64,000 nt of DNA, taken from Streptomyces sp. ADI96-02 (GTDB taxonomy: Bacteria; Actinomycetota; Actinomycetes; Streptomycetales; Streptomycetaceae). Below the pieces are notes generated by a model. The model searched no databases and was not told the DNA's origin. It saw nothing but the letters and a program-made list of their open reading frames with translations. The DNA lies in NCBI RefSeq assembly GCF_003846185.1, contig NZ_ML123034.1, positions 4,767,587 through 4,831,586 of the forward strand, in the 5' to 3' direction. Positions 1 to 13,576 of the stretch are shown here, piece after piece (the stretch's first letter is position 1; each line of letters opens with the position of its first letter). The position numbers were made by a program, and so were the translations under genes.

Positions 1-629
1 CTCAGCTCGGCCGCGTTCATCCCGTGCGTGTGCCGCCGCAGCCGCGCGTTGATCACGTACGTGCCCAGTCCGCCGAGCGCCAGCGCCCCGCCCGCCGCCA
101 GCGCGAGCGCCCCCAACTGCTCGCGCACCTGCGAGGAGACCCGCTCCACCGTGATGCCCGCGCTCACCAGGCCGACGATCCGCCCGCCGTCCCGGACCGG
201 CGTCACCACCCGTATCGAGGGGCCCAGCGTGCCCGTGTACGTCTCGGTGAACGTCTCGCCGCGCAGCGCCTCGGCGGTGTGGCCGAGGAAGGTCGCGCCG
301 ATCGCCGACTCGTCCGGATGCGTCCACCGCACCCGGTCCGTGCCCATGATCGTGACGAAGGCGACCCCGCTGTCCTCGCGCACCTGCTCCGCGTACGGCT
401 GGAGTACGGCGGACGGGTCCGGGGTACGGATGGCCTCACGCACCGAGGGAGAATCGGCCACCGTCACGGCCACCGCCCGCACCTGCCGGGCCGCCGTCCG
501 CTCCGTCTGCGCGCTGCCCGAGACGTAGGCGAAGACGGCGCAGTCGGCCACCACCGCGGCGATGAGCACGACCTGCATCGCGAAGAGCTGGCCCGCCAGG
601 CTGCGGGGGCGGGTACGGGGAAGGCGCAT
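1..629 (-). CDS. Sensor histidine kinase, CitA/DcuS type (N-terminal part, cut by window edge)
   Basis: The reading frame is open on the minus strand from an ATG at 629 to the window edge, so only about 209 N-terminal residues are visible. It starts with a basic N-terminus and a hydrophobic segment (about residues 12-36), followed by an extracytoplasmic region and a second hydrophobic segment (about 170-195) leading into the cytoplasm. The extracytoplasmic part has the order W-T-H-P-D-E, then IGATF, then VTPVRD and IVGLVSAG, which is the layout of the ligand-binding sensor domain of citrate/C4-dicarboxylate kinases (CitA, DcuS). The kinase core is outside the window. It is divergent from a DctA-like carrier, so sensing of a dicarboxylate is a reasonable inference. 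The ligand is not proven. Confidence 0.8.
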   Translation of the reverse strand, partial: MRLPRTRPRSLAGQLFAMQVVLIAAVVADCAVFAYVSGSAQTERTAARQVRAVAVTVADSPSVREAIRTPDPSAVLQPYAEQVREDSGVAFVTIMGTDRVRWTHPDESAIGATFLGHTAEALRGETFTETYTGTLGPSIRVVTPVRDGGRIVGLVSAGITVERVSSQVREQLGALALAAGGALALGGLGTYVINARLRRHTHGMNAAEL

Positions 630-787
630 ACCCCACAGTCTGCCTCGCCGGACCGGACCTCTCCCAGTGGCCGAAAATCGCCCGTGAACGATATGAACGC
701 AAGGGTGACCCGGGTCACAGGCCGGTGGATAGTCGCCGGAGCCCCCAGGGACGGGGGTGCAGCCGTGACCGAGCCGAGGAGCCCACC

Positions 788-2146
788 GTGGCAGTGGCAG
801 CCAAACAGCGGGACAAGACCCACTACCTGTACATCGCCGTGATCGCCGCCGTGGTGCTCGGCATCCTGGTGGGCTTTGTGGCCCCCGGAGTCGCCGTCGA
901 GCTCAAGCCCATCGGCACCGGCTTCGTGAACCTGATCAAGATGATGATCTCGCCGATCATCTTCTGCACGATCGTGCTGGGCGTCGGCTCGGTGCGCAAG
1001 GCGGCCAAGGTCGGCGCGGTCGGCGGTCTGGCGCTGGGCTACTTCCTGGTCATGTCGACCGTCGCCCTCGCCATCGGCCTGCTCGTCGGCAACATCCTGG
1101 AGCCCGGTTCCAGCCTGCACATCACCGAGGCCGCCCGGGAGGCCGGGGAGAGCCAGGCCGCGGGCGCCGGCGAATCCACCGTGGACTTCCTGCTCGGCAT
1201 CATCCCGACCACGATCGTCTCCGCCTTCACGGCGGGCGAGGTGCTCCAGACGCTGCTCGTCGCGCTGCTCGCGGGCTTCGCGCTCCAGGCGATGGGCTCG
1301 GCGGGCGAACCCGTGCTGCGCGGCATCGGCCACATCCAGCGGCTCGTCTTCCGCATTCTGGCCATGATCATGTGGGCCGCGCCCGTCGGGGCCTTCGGGG
1401 CCATCGCCGCCGTGGTCGGCGAGACCGGGCTCGACGCCCTCAAGTCCCTCGCCATCATCATGATCGGCTTCTACGTCACCTGCGCGCTCTTCGTCTTCGT
1501 GGTGCTCGGCGCGCTCCTGCGGCTGGTCGCCGGGGTGAACCTGATCTCGCTGCTGAAGTACCTGGGCCGCGAGTTCCTGCTGATCCTGTCCACCTCCTCC
1601 TCCGAGTCCGCGCTGCCGCGGCTCATCGCGAAGATGGAGCACCTGGGCGTCAGCAAGCCGGTCGTCGGCATCACCGTGCCGACCGGCTACTCCTTCAACC
1701 TCGACGGCACCGCGATCTACCTCACGATGTCCTCGTTGTTCATCGCCAACGCCATGGGCGACCCGCTGAGCGCGAGCGAGCAGATCTCGCTCCTGGTCTT
1801 CATGGTGATCGCCTCCAAGGGCGCGGCCGGAGTCACCGGCGCGGGCCTGGCGACCCTGGCGGGCGGGCTCCAGTCGCACCGCCCCGAACTCGTCGACGGC
1901 GTCGGCCTGATCGTCGGCATCGACCGCTTCATGAGCGAGGCCCGCGCCCTGACGAACTTCGCGGGCAACGCGGTCGCCACGGTCCTGGTCGGCACCTGGA
2001 CCAAGGAGATCGACCGCAGCCGCGTGGACGAGGTCCTGGCCGGCCGCATCCCGTTCGACGAGCGCACGCTCGTGGACGACGGCCACTCCTCCGGCGGCGA
2101 CCTCCCCGAGCAGCGGGAGAGCGCCGAGGAGCCGGCCAAGGTCTGA
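788..2146 (+). CDS. dctA: C4-dicarboxylate:cation symporter (DctA family)
   Basis: This is a dicarboxylate/amino acid:cation symporter of about 452 residues with eight or more hydrophobic segments. The family's serine-rich re-entrant loop is visible as STSSSESALPR, followed by the PTGYSFNLDGT segment that forms the substrate/cation site, and later the GAAGVTGAG loop. GTG at 788 was chosen because a GGAG lies eight bases upstream (about 778-781) and the protein then begins VAVAAKQRDKTHYLY, close to the first membrane helix. The longer frame from 725 adds an unlikely basic leader. It should import succinate, fumarate and malate, probably under control of the divergent sensor kinase. It ends just before a strong hairpin shared with the convergent glgB. 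Confidence 0.9.
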   Translation: MAVAAKQRDKTHYLYIAVIAAVVLGILVGFVAPGVAVELKPIGTGFVNLIKMMISPIIFCTIVLGVGSVRKAAKVGAVGGLALGYFLVMSTVALAIGLLVGNILEPGSSLHITEAAREAGESQAAGAGESTVDFLLGIIPTTIVSAFTAGEVLQTLLVALLAGFALQAMGSAGEPVLRGIGHIQRLVFRILAMIMWAAPVGAFGAIAAVVGETGLDALKSLAIIMIGFYVTCALFVFVVLGALLRLVAGVNLISLLKYLGREFLLILSTSSSESALPRLIAKMEHLGVSKPVVGITVPTGYSFNLDGTAIYLTMSSLFIANAMGDPLSASEQISLLVFMVIASKGAAGVTGAGLATLAGGLQSHRPELVDGVGLIVGIDRFMSEARALTNFAGNAVATVLVGTWTKEIDRSRVDEVLAGRIPFDERTLVDDGHSSGGDLPEQRESAEEPAKV

Positions 2147-2164
2147 GCCCGGCCGTGAACCGAC

Positions 2165-2199
2165 GGAGCCGCCCCCACCGCGACGGTGGGGGCGGCTCC
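2165..2199. terminator. Bidirectional hairpin terminator between dctA and glgB
   Basis: A perfect 15-bp inverted repeat (GGAGCCGCCCCCACC and its complement) with a 5-base loop lies 18 bases after the dctA stop and 28 bases after the glgB stop. It sits between convergent genes, so it can end transcription from both sides. Confidence 0.85.
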
Positions 2200-2227
2200 T
2201 TGTCGTCACGGGCCGGAGCGGGGCCGC

Positions 2228-4675
<2,448 letters not shown>

Positions 4676-4747
4676 GGGGACTGCCTCCTCGGAGGGTGAA
4701 GGGGGAGGTGCACGGAGGTGGAGGGGACGCGGGCCGCCGCGGCCCGG

Positions 4748-6172
4748 TCAGGCGGCGGCGGACCGGGCCAGCCGGTGAATGGCCGCCATCGGTACCGGCA
4801 GCCAGTCGGGGCGGTGCCGGGCCTCGTAGAGCACCTCGTACACCGCCTTGTCGGTCTCGTGGGCGCGCAGCAGCTCCGGTTCGCCGCGCGGATCGGCCCC
4901 CGAGACCTGGCCGTAGCCCTCGCAGTAGGCCGCGCGGCAGCGGGCCGCCCACTCGGCGTTCCACGGGCGGTGCGAGCGGGCCGCGTAGTCGAACGAGCGC
5001 AGCATGCCCGCCACGTCGCGCACCGTCGGCTGCGGCCGGCGGCGCTCGGGGAGCGGCCGGGCCGGCTCGCCCTCGAAGTCGATCAGCGACCAGAAGCCGT
5101 CGCCGCTCCGGAGGGTCTGGCCGAGATGGAGGTCGCCGTGGACCCGTTGCAGCGCCCAGCCGTGCCCCCGGTGACCGAGGGCGGTCACCGCCTCGAACGC
5201 GGCGCGCAGCCCGGGGACGTACGGCACGAGCGCGGGGACCGCCTGCGCGGTCGCCTCCAGCCGCTGCGTCATCTGCGCGATCAGCTGCCGGGTCTGCGTG
5301 CCGCGCAGCGCCGGGGTCGGCAGGGCGGCGGCGAGCGAGGTGTGCACCTCGGCGGTGGCCCGGCCGAGCGCCCGCGCCTCGGGCACGAAGTCGCGGCCGG
5401 CGGCGAGGGCGGCGAGCGCGAGCTGCCAGCCGTCCCGGGCCCCGTGCAGGAAGGGCTGGAGCACGCCGAGGGTGAGCGGTTCGGGACCGCCCGCCTCGAA
5501 CCAGGCGACCGGGGCCGGCACCCGCCCGCATCCCTCGCGGGTCAGTGCGAGCGGCAGTTCCAGATCCGGGTTGGTGCCCGGGAAGACCCGGCGGAAGATC
5601 TTGAGGATGTACGCGTCGCCGTAGACGAGCGAGGAGTTGGACTGCTCGGCGTCCAGCACCCGGGGCGCCAGCCCGGAGGGGATCTGCTCGGTCCGCTCGA
5701 ACCGCAGCGGGCCGAGGACGCCGGGCCGGCGGAACCGTTCCAGCAGGAGTTCGGCCAGCCGCGGATCGTGCAGGGCGTCGTACACCGTGCGCCCGGCCAG
5801 CGGTCCGCGCTCCACCCGGCCGACCGACGCCCGCGCGAGCAGCGGCGGAAGTGACGTTCTTGCGCCGAGCAGGAGCTGGTAGCAGTCGTCGTCCGTCGGG
5901 CGGGCCGACCGGGAGGGCTGTTCGACCCGCAGCAGCAGGTGCAGCAGGCCCGGACCGGCCGAGCCGTCCAGTGGCAGCATCTCGGTGGCGGAGACCAGGG
6001 AGAAGCCGGTGACCGGCCGGCCCTTTCCGGCGAACCACCGCTGTCGCGGGAGCCATTCGTGCAGCAGCGGAGCGAGGGACGGGAGCAGGGCTCCGTCCGC
6101 CGTACCGCTTGCCGTTGCGCTGTTCCTCGTGCTCTTCGCCAGGGCGACGTGAGTGGATGCAGCCTCCGACAT
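4748..6172 (-). CDS. mak: Maltokinase (Pep2/Mak)
   Basis: This enzyme phosphorylates maltose with ATP to maltose-1-phosphate, the donor used by GlgE. The protein of 474 residues has the aminoglycoside-phosphotransferase-like kinase fold. The N-lobe contains WFAGKGRPV, typical of maltokinases. The catalytic HGDLHLGQ motif (Asp at about 347) is followed by the LIDFEGEP metal-binding motif. ATG at 6172 was chosen because AAAGGA lies just upstream. An in-frame start ten codons earlier exists but lacks this. It lies between treS and glgB, exactly where the GlgE pathway needs it. TreS and maltokinase are separate proteins here, not the fusion seen in some bacteria. Confidence 0.93.
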   Translation of the reverse strand: MSEAASTHVALAKSTRNSATASGTADGALLPSLAPLLHEWLPRQRWFAGKGRPVTGFSLVSATEMLPLDGSAGPGLLHLLLRVEQPSRSARPTDDDCYQLLLGARTSLPPLLARASVGRVERGPLAGRTVYDALHDPRLAELLLERFRRPGVLGPLRFERTEQIPSGLAPRVLDAEQSNSSLVYGDAYILKIFRRVFPGTNPDLELPLALTREGCGRVPAPVAWFEAGGPEPLTLGVLQPFLHGARDGWQLALAALAAGRDFVPEARALGRATAEVHTSLAAALPTPALRGTQTRQLIAQMTQRLEATAQAVPALVPYVPGLRAAFEAVTALGHRGHGWALQRVHGDLHLGQTLRSGDGFWSLIDFEGEPARPLPERRRPQPTVRDVAGMLRSFDYAARSHRPWNAEWAARCRAAYCEGYGQVSGADPRGEPELLRAHETDKAVYEVLYEARHRPDWLPVPMAAIHRLARSAAA

Positions 6173-6328
6173 GGCATCGCGTCCTTTCCCCGGGCACACC
6201 ACAGGATGCGAAGAGTGTCCCGGATTGCGGCAATGGCTGTCCGGCTGTGCGGGACGTGTCGGGAGAGGAGGGTCCGTACGGACTCGAACGGCGGAACCGC
6301 GAAGGCCCGATGTAGCTCCAAGTGCCCC

Positions 6329-6356
6329 GTGCGGGACGGCGGAAACCGCCCCGCAC
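6329..6356 (-). terminator. Hairpin after treS
   Basis: GTGCGG...GGCGG AAA CCGCC-CCGCAC forms an 11-bp stem with a three-base bulge, 15 bases past the treS stop. It suggests that glgE-treS and mak-glgB are partly separate transcripts. The 198-base gap upstream of mak (6173-6370) then also has room for a mak promoter. Confidence 0.6.
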
Positions 6357-6370
6357 CCGATGGCGCCGCC

Positions 6371-8073
<1,703 letters not shown>

Positions 8074-8077
<4 letters not shown>

Positions 8078-10224
8078 GGTGTGGGTGACCCTCCGGTCGG
8101 CGGGGACGGTCGCAGAACCGCGATGTGCGCGGGCGTGGCGCCCGGCTTCAGGCGCACATAGAAGGTCCTGCCCCAGTGATAGGTGTCGCCGGTGAGCTCG
8201 TCGCGCACCGGTACGCGCTCGTGCCGGTCCAGGCCGAGCCGCTCCATGTCCAACGAGACCGTGGCCTCCTGGGTGTGGTGGGGGTCGAGGTTCACGACCA
8301 CCACGACGGTGTTCGACCCCGAACGCTTGCTGTACACGAGCAGCGCGTCGTTGTCGGCCTGGTGGAAGTGGACGTCGCGCAGCTGCCGCAGGGCCGGGTT
8401 CCGGCGCCTGATCCGGTTGAGCGCGGTGATCAGAGGGCTCAGCGAACGGCCCTCGCGCTCCGCCGACTCCCAGTTCCTGGGGCGCAGTTCGTACTTCTCC
8501 GAGTGCAGGTACTCCTCGCTCCCCGGCGCGGCCGGGGTGTTCTCGCACAGCTCGAATCCGGCGTAGACGCCCCAGGACGGGGAGAGGGTGGCGGCGAGCA
8601 CGGCCCGCGCCTCGAAGGCGGGCCGCCCGCCGTGCTGGAGGTGGCCCGGCAGGATGTCCGGGGTGTTCACGAAGAAGTTGGGCCGCATGTACGAGGCGGC
8701 CTCGCCGGCCAGCTCCGTGACGTAGTCGGTCAGCTCCTGCCGGGTCTCGCGCCAGGTGAAGTACGTGTACGACTGCTGGAACCCGATCGCGGCCAGGGCG
8801 TGCATCATCGCCGGTCGGGTGAACGCCTCGGCCAGGAAGACCACGTCCGGGTCGCCGCCGTTGACCTCGGCGATCACCTTCTCCCAGAAGACCACCGGCT
8901 TGGTGTGCGGATTGTCGACCCGGAAGATCCGCACCCCGCGGTCCATCCAGAACCGCAGGACGCGCACCGTCTCGGCGACCAGGCCGCGCATGTCCTTGTC
9001 GAAGGCGATCGGATAGATGTCCTGGTACTTCTTCGGCGGGTTCTCCGCGTACGCGATGGAGCCGTCGGGGCGGTGGTGGAACCAGTCCGGATGCTCCTCG
9101 ACCCACGGGTGGTCCGGCGAGCACTGGAGCGCGAAGTCCAGCGCGATCTCCATCCGCAGCGTGCGGGCCGTCGCCACGAAGTGGTCGAAGTCCTCCAGCG
9201 TCCCCAGCTCCGGGTGCACCGCGTCGTGCCCGCCGTCCGCCGAACCGATCGCCCACGGCACGCCCGGATCGTGCTCACCGGCCGTCAGGGTGTTGTCCGG
9301 GCCCTTGCGGTGGGTGGTCCCGATGGGGTGGATCGGGGGCAGGTACACGACGTCGAAGCCCATGGCCGCGACGGCCGGCAGCCGCTCGGCGGCCGTCCGG
9401 AAGGTGCCGCTGACCAGCCGCGTCGGCGCGTCGGGCCGGGTGTCGGACGGGTCCACCGGGACCTGCTTCGCCCCCTCGGAGCGAGGGAACAGCTCGTACC
9501 ACGAGCCGAACAGCGCCCGCTCCCGCTCCACGCGCACCGCCAGCGGCTTGGCCCGGGTGACCAGTTCGCGCAGCGGATGGCGGGCGAGCACGGCGTCGGC
9601 GGCCGGAGTCAGCGCGGCGGCCAGCCGGGCGGCGGGCGGATGTCCGCCGTCGCGCAGCGCGTCCACCGCGGCGAGCACCGCCTCGCGGCCGTGCTTCTTC
9701 GGCACCCCGGCGGCGGCCCGCTCCAGCAGGGCCGCACCCTCCGCCAGCACCAGGTCGGTGTCGATGCCCGCCGGGATCTTGATCGCGGCGTGCCGCCGCC
9801 AGGTGGTGACCGGATCGCTCCACGCCTCCACCGTGTACGTCCAGCGCCCCTCGGTCCCCGGCGTGACCTCCGCGCCCCACCGGTCGGTCCCCGGAGCCAG
9901 CTCGCGCATCGGCGTCCACGGGCCGACCCGGCCGCTCGGGTCGCGCGGGACGACGTTGGCCGCCACCGCGTCGTGGCCTTCGCGGAAGACGGTGGCGGTG
10001 ACCTGGAAGGTCTCACCGACGACCGCCTTCGCCGGCCGTCTGCCGCAGTCGACGAGAGGGCGGACGTCCAGGACGGGAATTCGACCGATCATGGAATCAC
10101 CTGGGGGCTGGAGCTCGGTGTGCACGGGAATCGGCACGGATGCGGAGGACCGACCGCGCGTGCCGCGATGATGGGGATCTGTCCTTTGTAGCTGCTCAGC
10201 TGTCTGCTGACGGGCTGTGGGCAT
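8074..10224 (-). CDS. glgE: Maltosyltransferase GlgE (alpha-1,4-glucan:maltose-1-phosphate maltosyltransferase)
   Basis: GlgE extends alpha-1,4-glucans by transferring maltose from maltose-1-phosphate. The protein of 716 residues has an N-terminal beta domain (from IGRIPVLDVRP), a GH13_3 catalytic barrel and a C-terminal beta domain. The nucleophile Asp is at about 437 (IFRVDNPHTKP) and the proton donor Glu at about 466 (FLAEAFTRP), the same 29-residue spacing as in the characterised Streptomyces enzyme. AGGAG five bases upstream supports ATG at 10224. An internal ATG at 10092, at the first conserved residues, also has a weak AGGTGA and would give a protein shorter by 44 residues. It is the first gene of the minus-strand row. 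Confidence 0.95.
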
Positions 10225-10741
10225 GGCCGCTCCTGTCCGCGTTCACTCGAATGGCACTCGAATGGGTGGGTCGCGGGGGTTTCGCACATGTTTCAGCGTG
10301 CACGGAGAACGTCTGCGGGCCGGGTCGGACCGGCTACCGGGAAAGCCTTCCCCGCGTTCGCGGGTGGGAAATCCGGCGCCGTGTTAACTCCTCGGTCGTG
10401 GGCCGGCCGTCCGCGCCCGGCGTGCGCCGCGACGGGCATCCGGAGCCCGAAGCGCCTCCGCGGGTTCCGGGTACCCGCTCTGCGGCGCCACACGGCAGCC
10501 TTCCCTGTGACGGAGTGGTCCACAAGGCCGCGTACGGGGGTGAATCGGCCAAACCCCCAGGTGAACGGAGTGGCGAGGGGCGACGCGTGGGAGCGGCGGG
10601 GCTCCTGAGGGGGACGTGCGGGGCGGGCGCGGCCTGCCGCCGGGGACCCGGTGAGCCGTCCGCGCGCCGTGGCAGCGCGCCGCGTACGGCCGCTACCGTC
10701 GAGGGTGACGGAAGGGCGCACACCGTCGTGCGTCCGCTCGG
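10225..10741. other. Divergent promoter region between glgE and glgP, no gene seen
   Basis: These 517 bases separate two divergent glucan genes and must carry both promoters. The open frames crossing it are Arg/Pro/Ala-rich shadows with no recognisable domain. A short hairpin (CCCGCG TT CGCGGG) occurs near 10355. No promoter hexamers can be assigned with confidence. Confidence 0.5.
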
Positions 10742-13471
10742 ATGCGCAAGTCGCCTGTAAAGGTGGAGTACGTGAAGGCCATTCGTCGATTCACCGTGCG
10801 TCCTGTCCTCCCCGAACCCCTGCGACCCCTCCACGACCTCGCGCGCAACCTGCGCTGGTCGTGGCACACCGAGACCCGTGAGCTCTTCCGGTCCGCCGAC
10901 CCCGAGGGCTGGCGGCCCGTGGACGCCGACCCCGTACGCCTGCTCGGCTCCCTGTCCGCCGGGCGGCTCGCCGAACTGGCCCGGGACGAGGAGTACCTCG
11001 GACGCCTCGCCGCGGTGTCCGCCGATCTCCAGGAGTACCTGGAAGGCCCCCGCTGGTACCAGGACCAGCTCGCCGCCGGAGCGGAACTCCCCTCAGCCGT
11101 CGCCTACTTCTCACCCGAGTTCGGTGTGACCGCCGCGCTGCCCCAGTACAGCGGCGGCCTCGGCATCCTGGCCGGCGACCACCTCAAGGCCGCCAGCGAC
11201 CTCGGCGTCCCGCTCGTCGGGGTCGGCCTGCTCTACCGCCACGGCTACTTCCGCCAGACCCTCTCGCGCGAGGGCTGGCAGCAGGAGCACTATCCCGTCC
11301 TGGACCCCGACGAACTCCCGCTCGACCTGGTCCGGGAGCCCGACGGCAGCGCGGCCCGGGTGGTGCTCGCCCTGCCCGGCGGGCGCTCGCTGCACGCCTG
11401 CGTCTGGCTGGCCCGGGTCGGCCGGGTGCCGCTGCTCCTGCTCGACTCCGACGTCGAGGAGAACGCCCCCGGCGAACGCGACGTCACCGACCGGCTGTAC
11501 GGCGGCGGCAGCGACCACCGGCTGCTCCAGGAGATGCTGCTCGGCATCGGCGGAGTGCGCGCGGTGCGCACCTGGTGCCGGCTCACCGGGACCCCGGAGC
11601 CGGAGGTGTTCCACACCAACGAGGGGCACGCCGGATTCCTCGGCCTGGAGCGGATCCGGGAGCTGGCCGCCACCGGACTCGACTTCGACGCCGCCCTGGA
11701 AGTGGTCCGGGCCGGCACCGTCTTCACCACGCACACCCCGGTGCCCGCCGGGATAGACCGCTTCGACCGGCACCTGGTCGCCCGGCACTTCGGCGACGAC
11801 GCCGAACTGCCCGGCGTCGCGGTCGACCGGATCCTGCCGCTCGGCCGGGAGACCTACCCCGGCGGCGAGCCGGAGCTGTTCAACATGGCCGTCATGGGGC
11901 TCCGGCTCGCCCAACGGGCCAACGGCGTCTCCACCCTGCACGGGGCCGTCAGCCGGGAGATGTTCTCCGGACTCTGGCCGGGATTCGATCCCGCCGAAGT
12001 CCCGATCACCTCCATCACCAACGGGGTGCACGCGCCGACCTGGGTCGCCCCCGAGGTGTTCCGGCTCGGCGCCCGGCAGGTCGGCGACGGACCGGCCCGC
12101 CAGGTCCTGGCCGGGGCGCCGGTGGACGGGGCCGCCCTCTTTGGCGGACAGGAGGGCGGCGACGCGCAGGCGGCGGCCGGGACCCCGCGCCGCTGGGACG
12201 CCGTCGGCGGGATCGGCGACCGCGAGATCTGGGACCTGCGCCGGGACCTGCGCGGGCAGCTGGTCGGCGAGGTCCGCCGCCGCCTCTACGCCTCCTGGCG
12301 GCGGCGCGGGGCGGGCACCGCCGAGCTGGGCTGGATCGACGACGTCCTGGACCCGGACGTGCTGACGATCGGCTTCGCCCGCCGGGTGCCGTCGTACAAG
12401 CGGCTCACCCTGATGCTGCGCGACCGCGACCGGCTGCGCGCTCTGCTCCTGCACCCCACGCACCCGATCCAGATCGTCGTCGCGGGCAAGGCGCACCCCG
12501 CCGACGACGGCGGCAAACGGCTGGTCCAGGAGCTGGTGCGGTTCGCCGACGACCCGCGGGTGCGCCACCGCATCGTCTTCCTGCCGGACTACGGCATGGG
12601 CATGGCGCAGAAGCTCTACCCCGGCTGCGACGTCTGGCTCAACAACCCGCTGCGCCCGCTGGAGGCGTGCGGGACCAGCGGGATGAAGGCCGCGCTGAAC
12701 GGCTGCCTCAACCTCTCGGTGCGCGACGGCTGGTGGGACGAGTGGTTCGAGCCGGACTTCGGCTGGGAGATCCCGACCGCCGACGGCTCGGCGGTCGACG
12801 AGGACCGGCGCGACGAGCTGGAGTCCGGCGCGCTGTACGCCCTGATCGAGGACCGGGTCGCGCCGCGCTTCTACGACCGGGGCCCCGAGGGCCTGCCGGA
12901 CCGGTGGATCGAGATGGTCCGCTCCACCCTGGTCAACCTCGGCCCCAAGGTGCTGGCCGGTCGGATGGTGCGGGAGTACGTGGAGCGGCTGTACGCCCCC
13001 GCCGCACGGTCCCGGCGGGCGCTGGCGCCCCAGGTGGCGCAGGGCCTGGCGGAGTGGAAGGCCAGGGTCCGGGCGGCCTGGCCCGACGTCACGGTGGACC
13101 ACGTCGAGTCGGTCGCCGGCGGGGCCGCGGGCGGATCGGCGGAGCTGGGTTCCACGGTGTCGCTGCGCGTGCGGGTCGGGCTCGGCGGGCTCGACCCGGA
13201 CGACGTCGAGGTCCAGGCGGTCGCCGGGCGGGTGGACTCCGCCGACGCCATCGCCGACGCCCAGGTCTTCCCGCTGAAGCCGGTGGGCGGCCACGACCTG
13301 GCGGACCGCCGGCTCTACGAGGGTCCGCTCGCCCTGGACCGGACGGGCCCGTACGGCTACACCGTGCGCGTCCTGCCCGCCCACCGGCTGCTGGCCTCCG
13401 GGGCGGAACTGGGCCTGGTGGCACTGCCGACCGAGGCGACCGGCGAGGGCGCCGGCGTGATCCTGCGCTGA
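10742..13471 (+). CDS. glgP: Alpha-glucan (glycogen) phosphorylase GlgP
   Basis: The enzyme releases glucose-1-phosphate from alpha-glucan. At 909 residues it matches the short actinobacterial/archaeal alpha-glucan phosphorylase family, with an N-terminal unknown-function domain (RFTVRPVLPEPLRPL) followed by the phosphorylase fold. The pyridoxal phosphate lysine is in ACGTSGMKAALNG (about Lys649), with NEGHAGFL and SYKRLTLM further marking the family. The start is uncertain. ATG at 10742 gives the longest protein. GTG at 10772 (VKAIRRF), where related proteins appear to begin, has GGTGGAG only three bases upstream. The gene is divergent from glgE and so opposes the synthetic row. Confidence 0.92.
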   Translation: MRKSPVKVEYVKAIRRFTVRPVLPEPLRPLHDLARNLRWSWHTETRELFRSADPEGWRPVDADPVRLLGSLSAGRLAELARDEEYLGRLAAVSADLQEYLEGPRWYQDQLAAGAELPSAVAYFSPEFGVTAALPQYSGGLGILAGDHLKAASDLGVPLVGVGLLYRHGYFRQTLSREGWQQEHYPVLDPDELPLDLVREPDGSAARVVLALPGGRSLHACVWLARVGRVPLLLLDSDVEENAPGERDVTDRLYGGGSDHRLLQEMLLGIGGVRAVRTWCRLTGTPEPEVFHTNEGHAGFLGLERIRELAATGLDFDAALEVVRAGTVFTTHTPVPAGIDRFDRHLVARHFGDDAELPGVAVDRILPLGRETYPGGEPELFNMAVMGLRLAQRANGVSTLHGAVSREMFSGLWPGFDPAEVPITSITNGVHAPTWVAPEVFRLGARQVGDGPARQVLAGAPVDGAALFGGQEGGDAQAAAGTPRRWDAVGGIGDREIWDLRRDLRGQLVGEVRRRLYASWRRRGAGTAELGWIDDVLDPDVLTIGFARRVPSYKRLTLMLRDRDRLRALLLHPTHPIQIVVAGKAHPADDGGKRLVQELVRFADDPRVRHRIVFLPDYGMGMAQKLYPGCDVWLNNPLRPLEACGTSGMKAALNGCLNLSVRDGWWDEWFEPDFGWEIPTADGSAVDEDRRDELESGALYALIEDRVAPRFYDRGPEGLPDRWIEMVRSTLVNLGPKVLAGRMVREYVERLYAPAARSRRALAPQVAQGLAEWKARVRAAWPDVTVDHVESVAGGAAGGSAELGSTVSLRVRVGLGGLDPDDVEVQAVAGRVDSADAIADAQVFPLKPVGGHDLADRRLYEGPLALDRTGPYGYTVRVLPAHRLLASGAELGLVALPTEATGEGAGVILR

Positions 13472-13504
13472 GCGGGCCCGCCGCCGCGCGCCGGGGACGG
13501 CGAA

Positions 13505-13538
13505 CGGCCCGGGAGGAGAGCGAACTCCTCCCGGGCCG
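13505..13538. terminator. Terminator between convergent glgP and M4 protease genes
   Basis: A perfect 14-bp inverted repeat (CGGCCCGGGAGGAG and its complement) with a 6-base loop lies 33 bases after the glgP stop and 38 bases after the protease stop. Confidence 0.85.
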
Positions 13539-13576
13539 TGGGGCACTCGGTTCCTGGCGGGCCCGGAGGCCCGGGA

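Noticed and set aside
10293..10721. Minus-strand open frame in the glgE-glgP gap as a small gene
   Set aside because: It has low-complexity Arg/Pro/Ala content, no ribosome-binding site and no domain. It is more likely promoter DNA.
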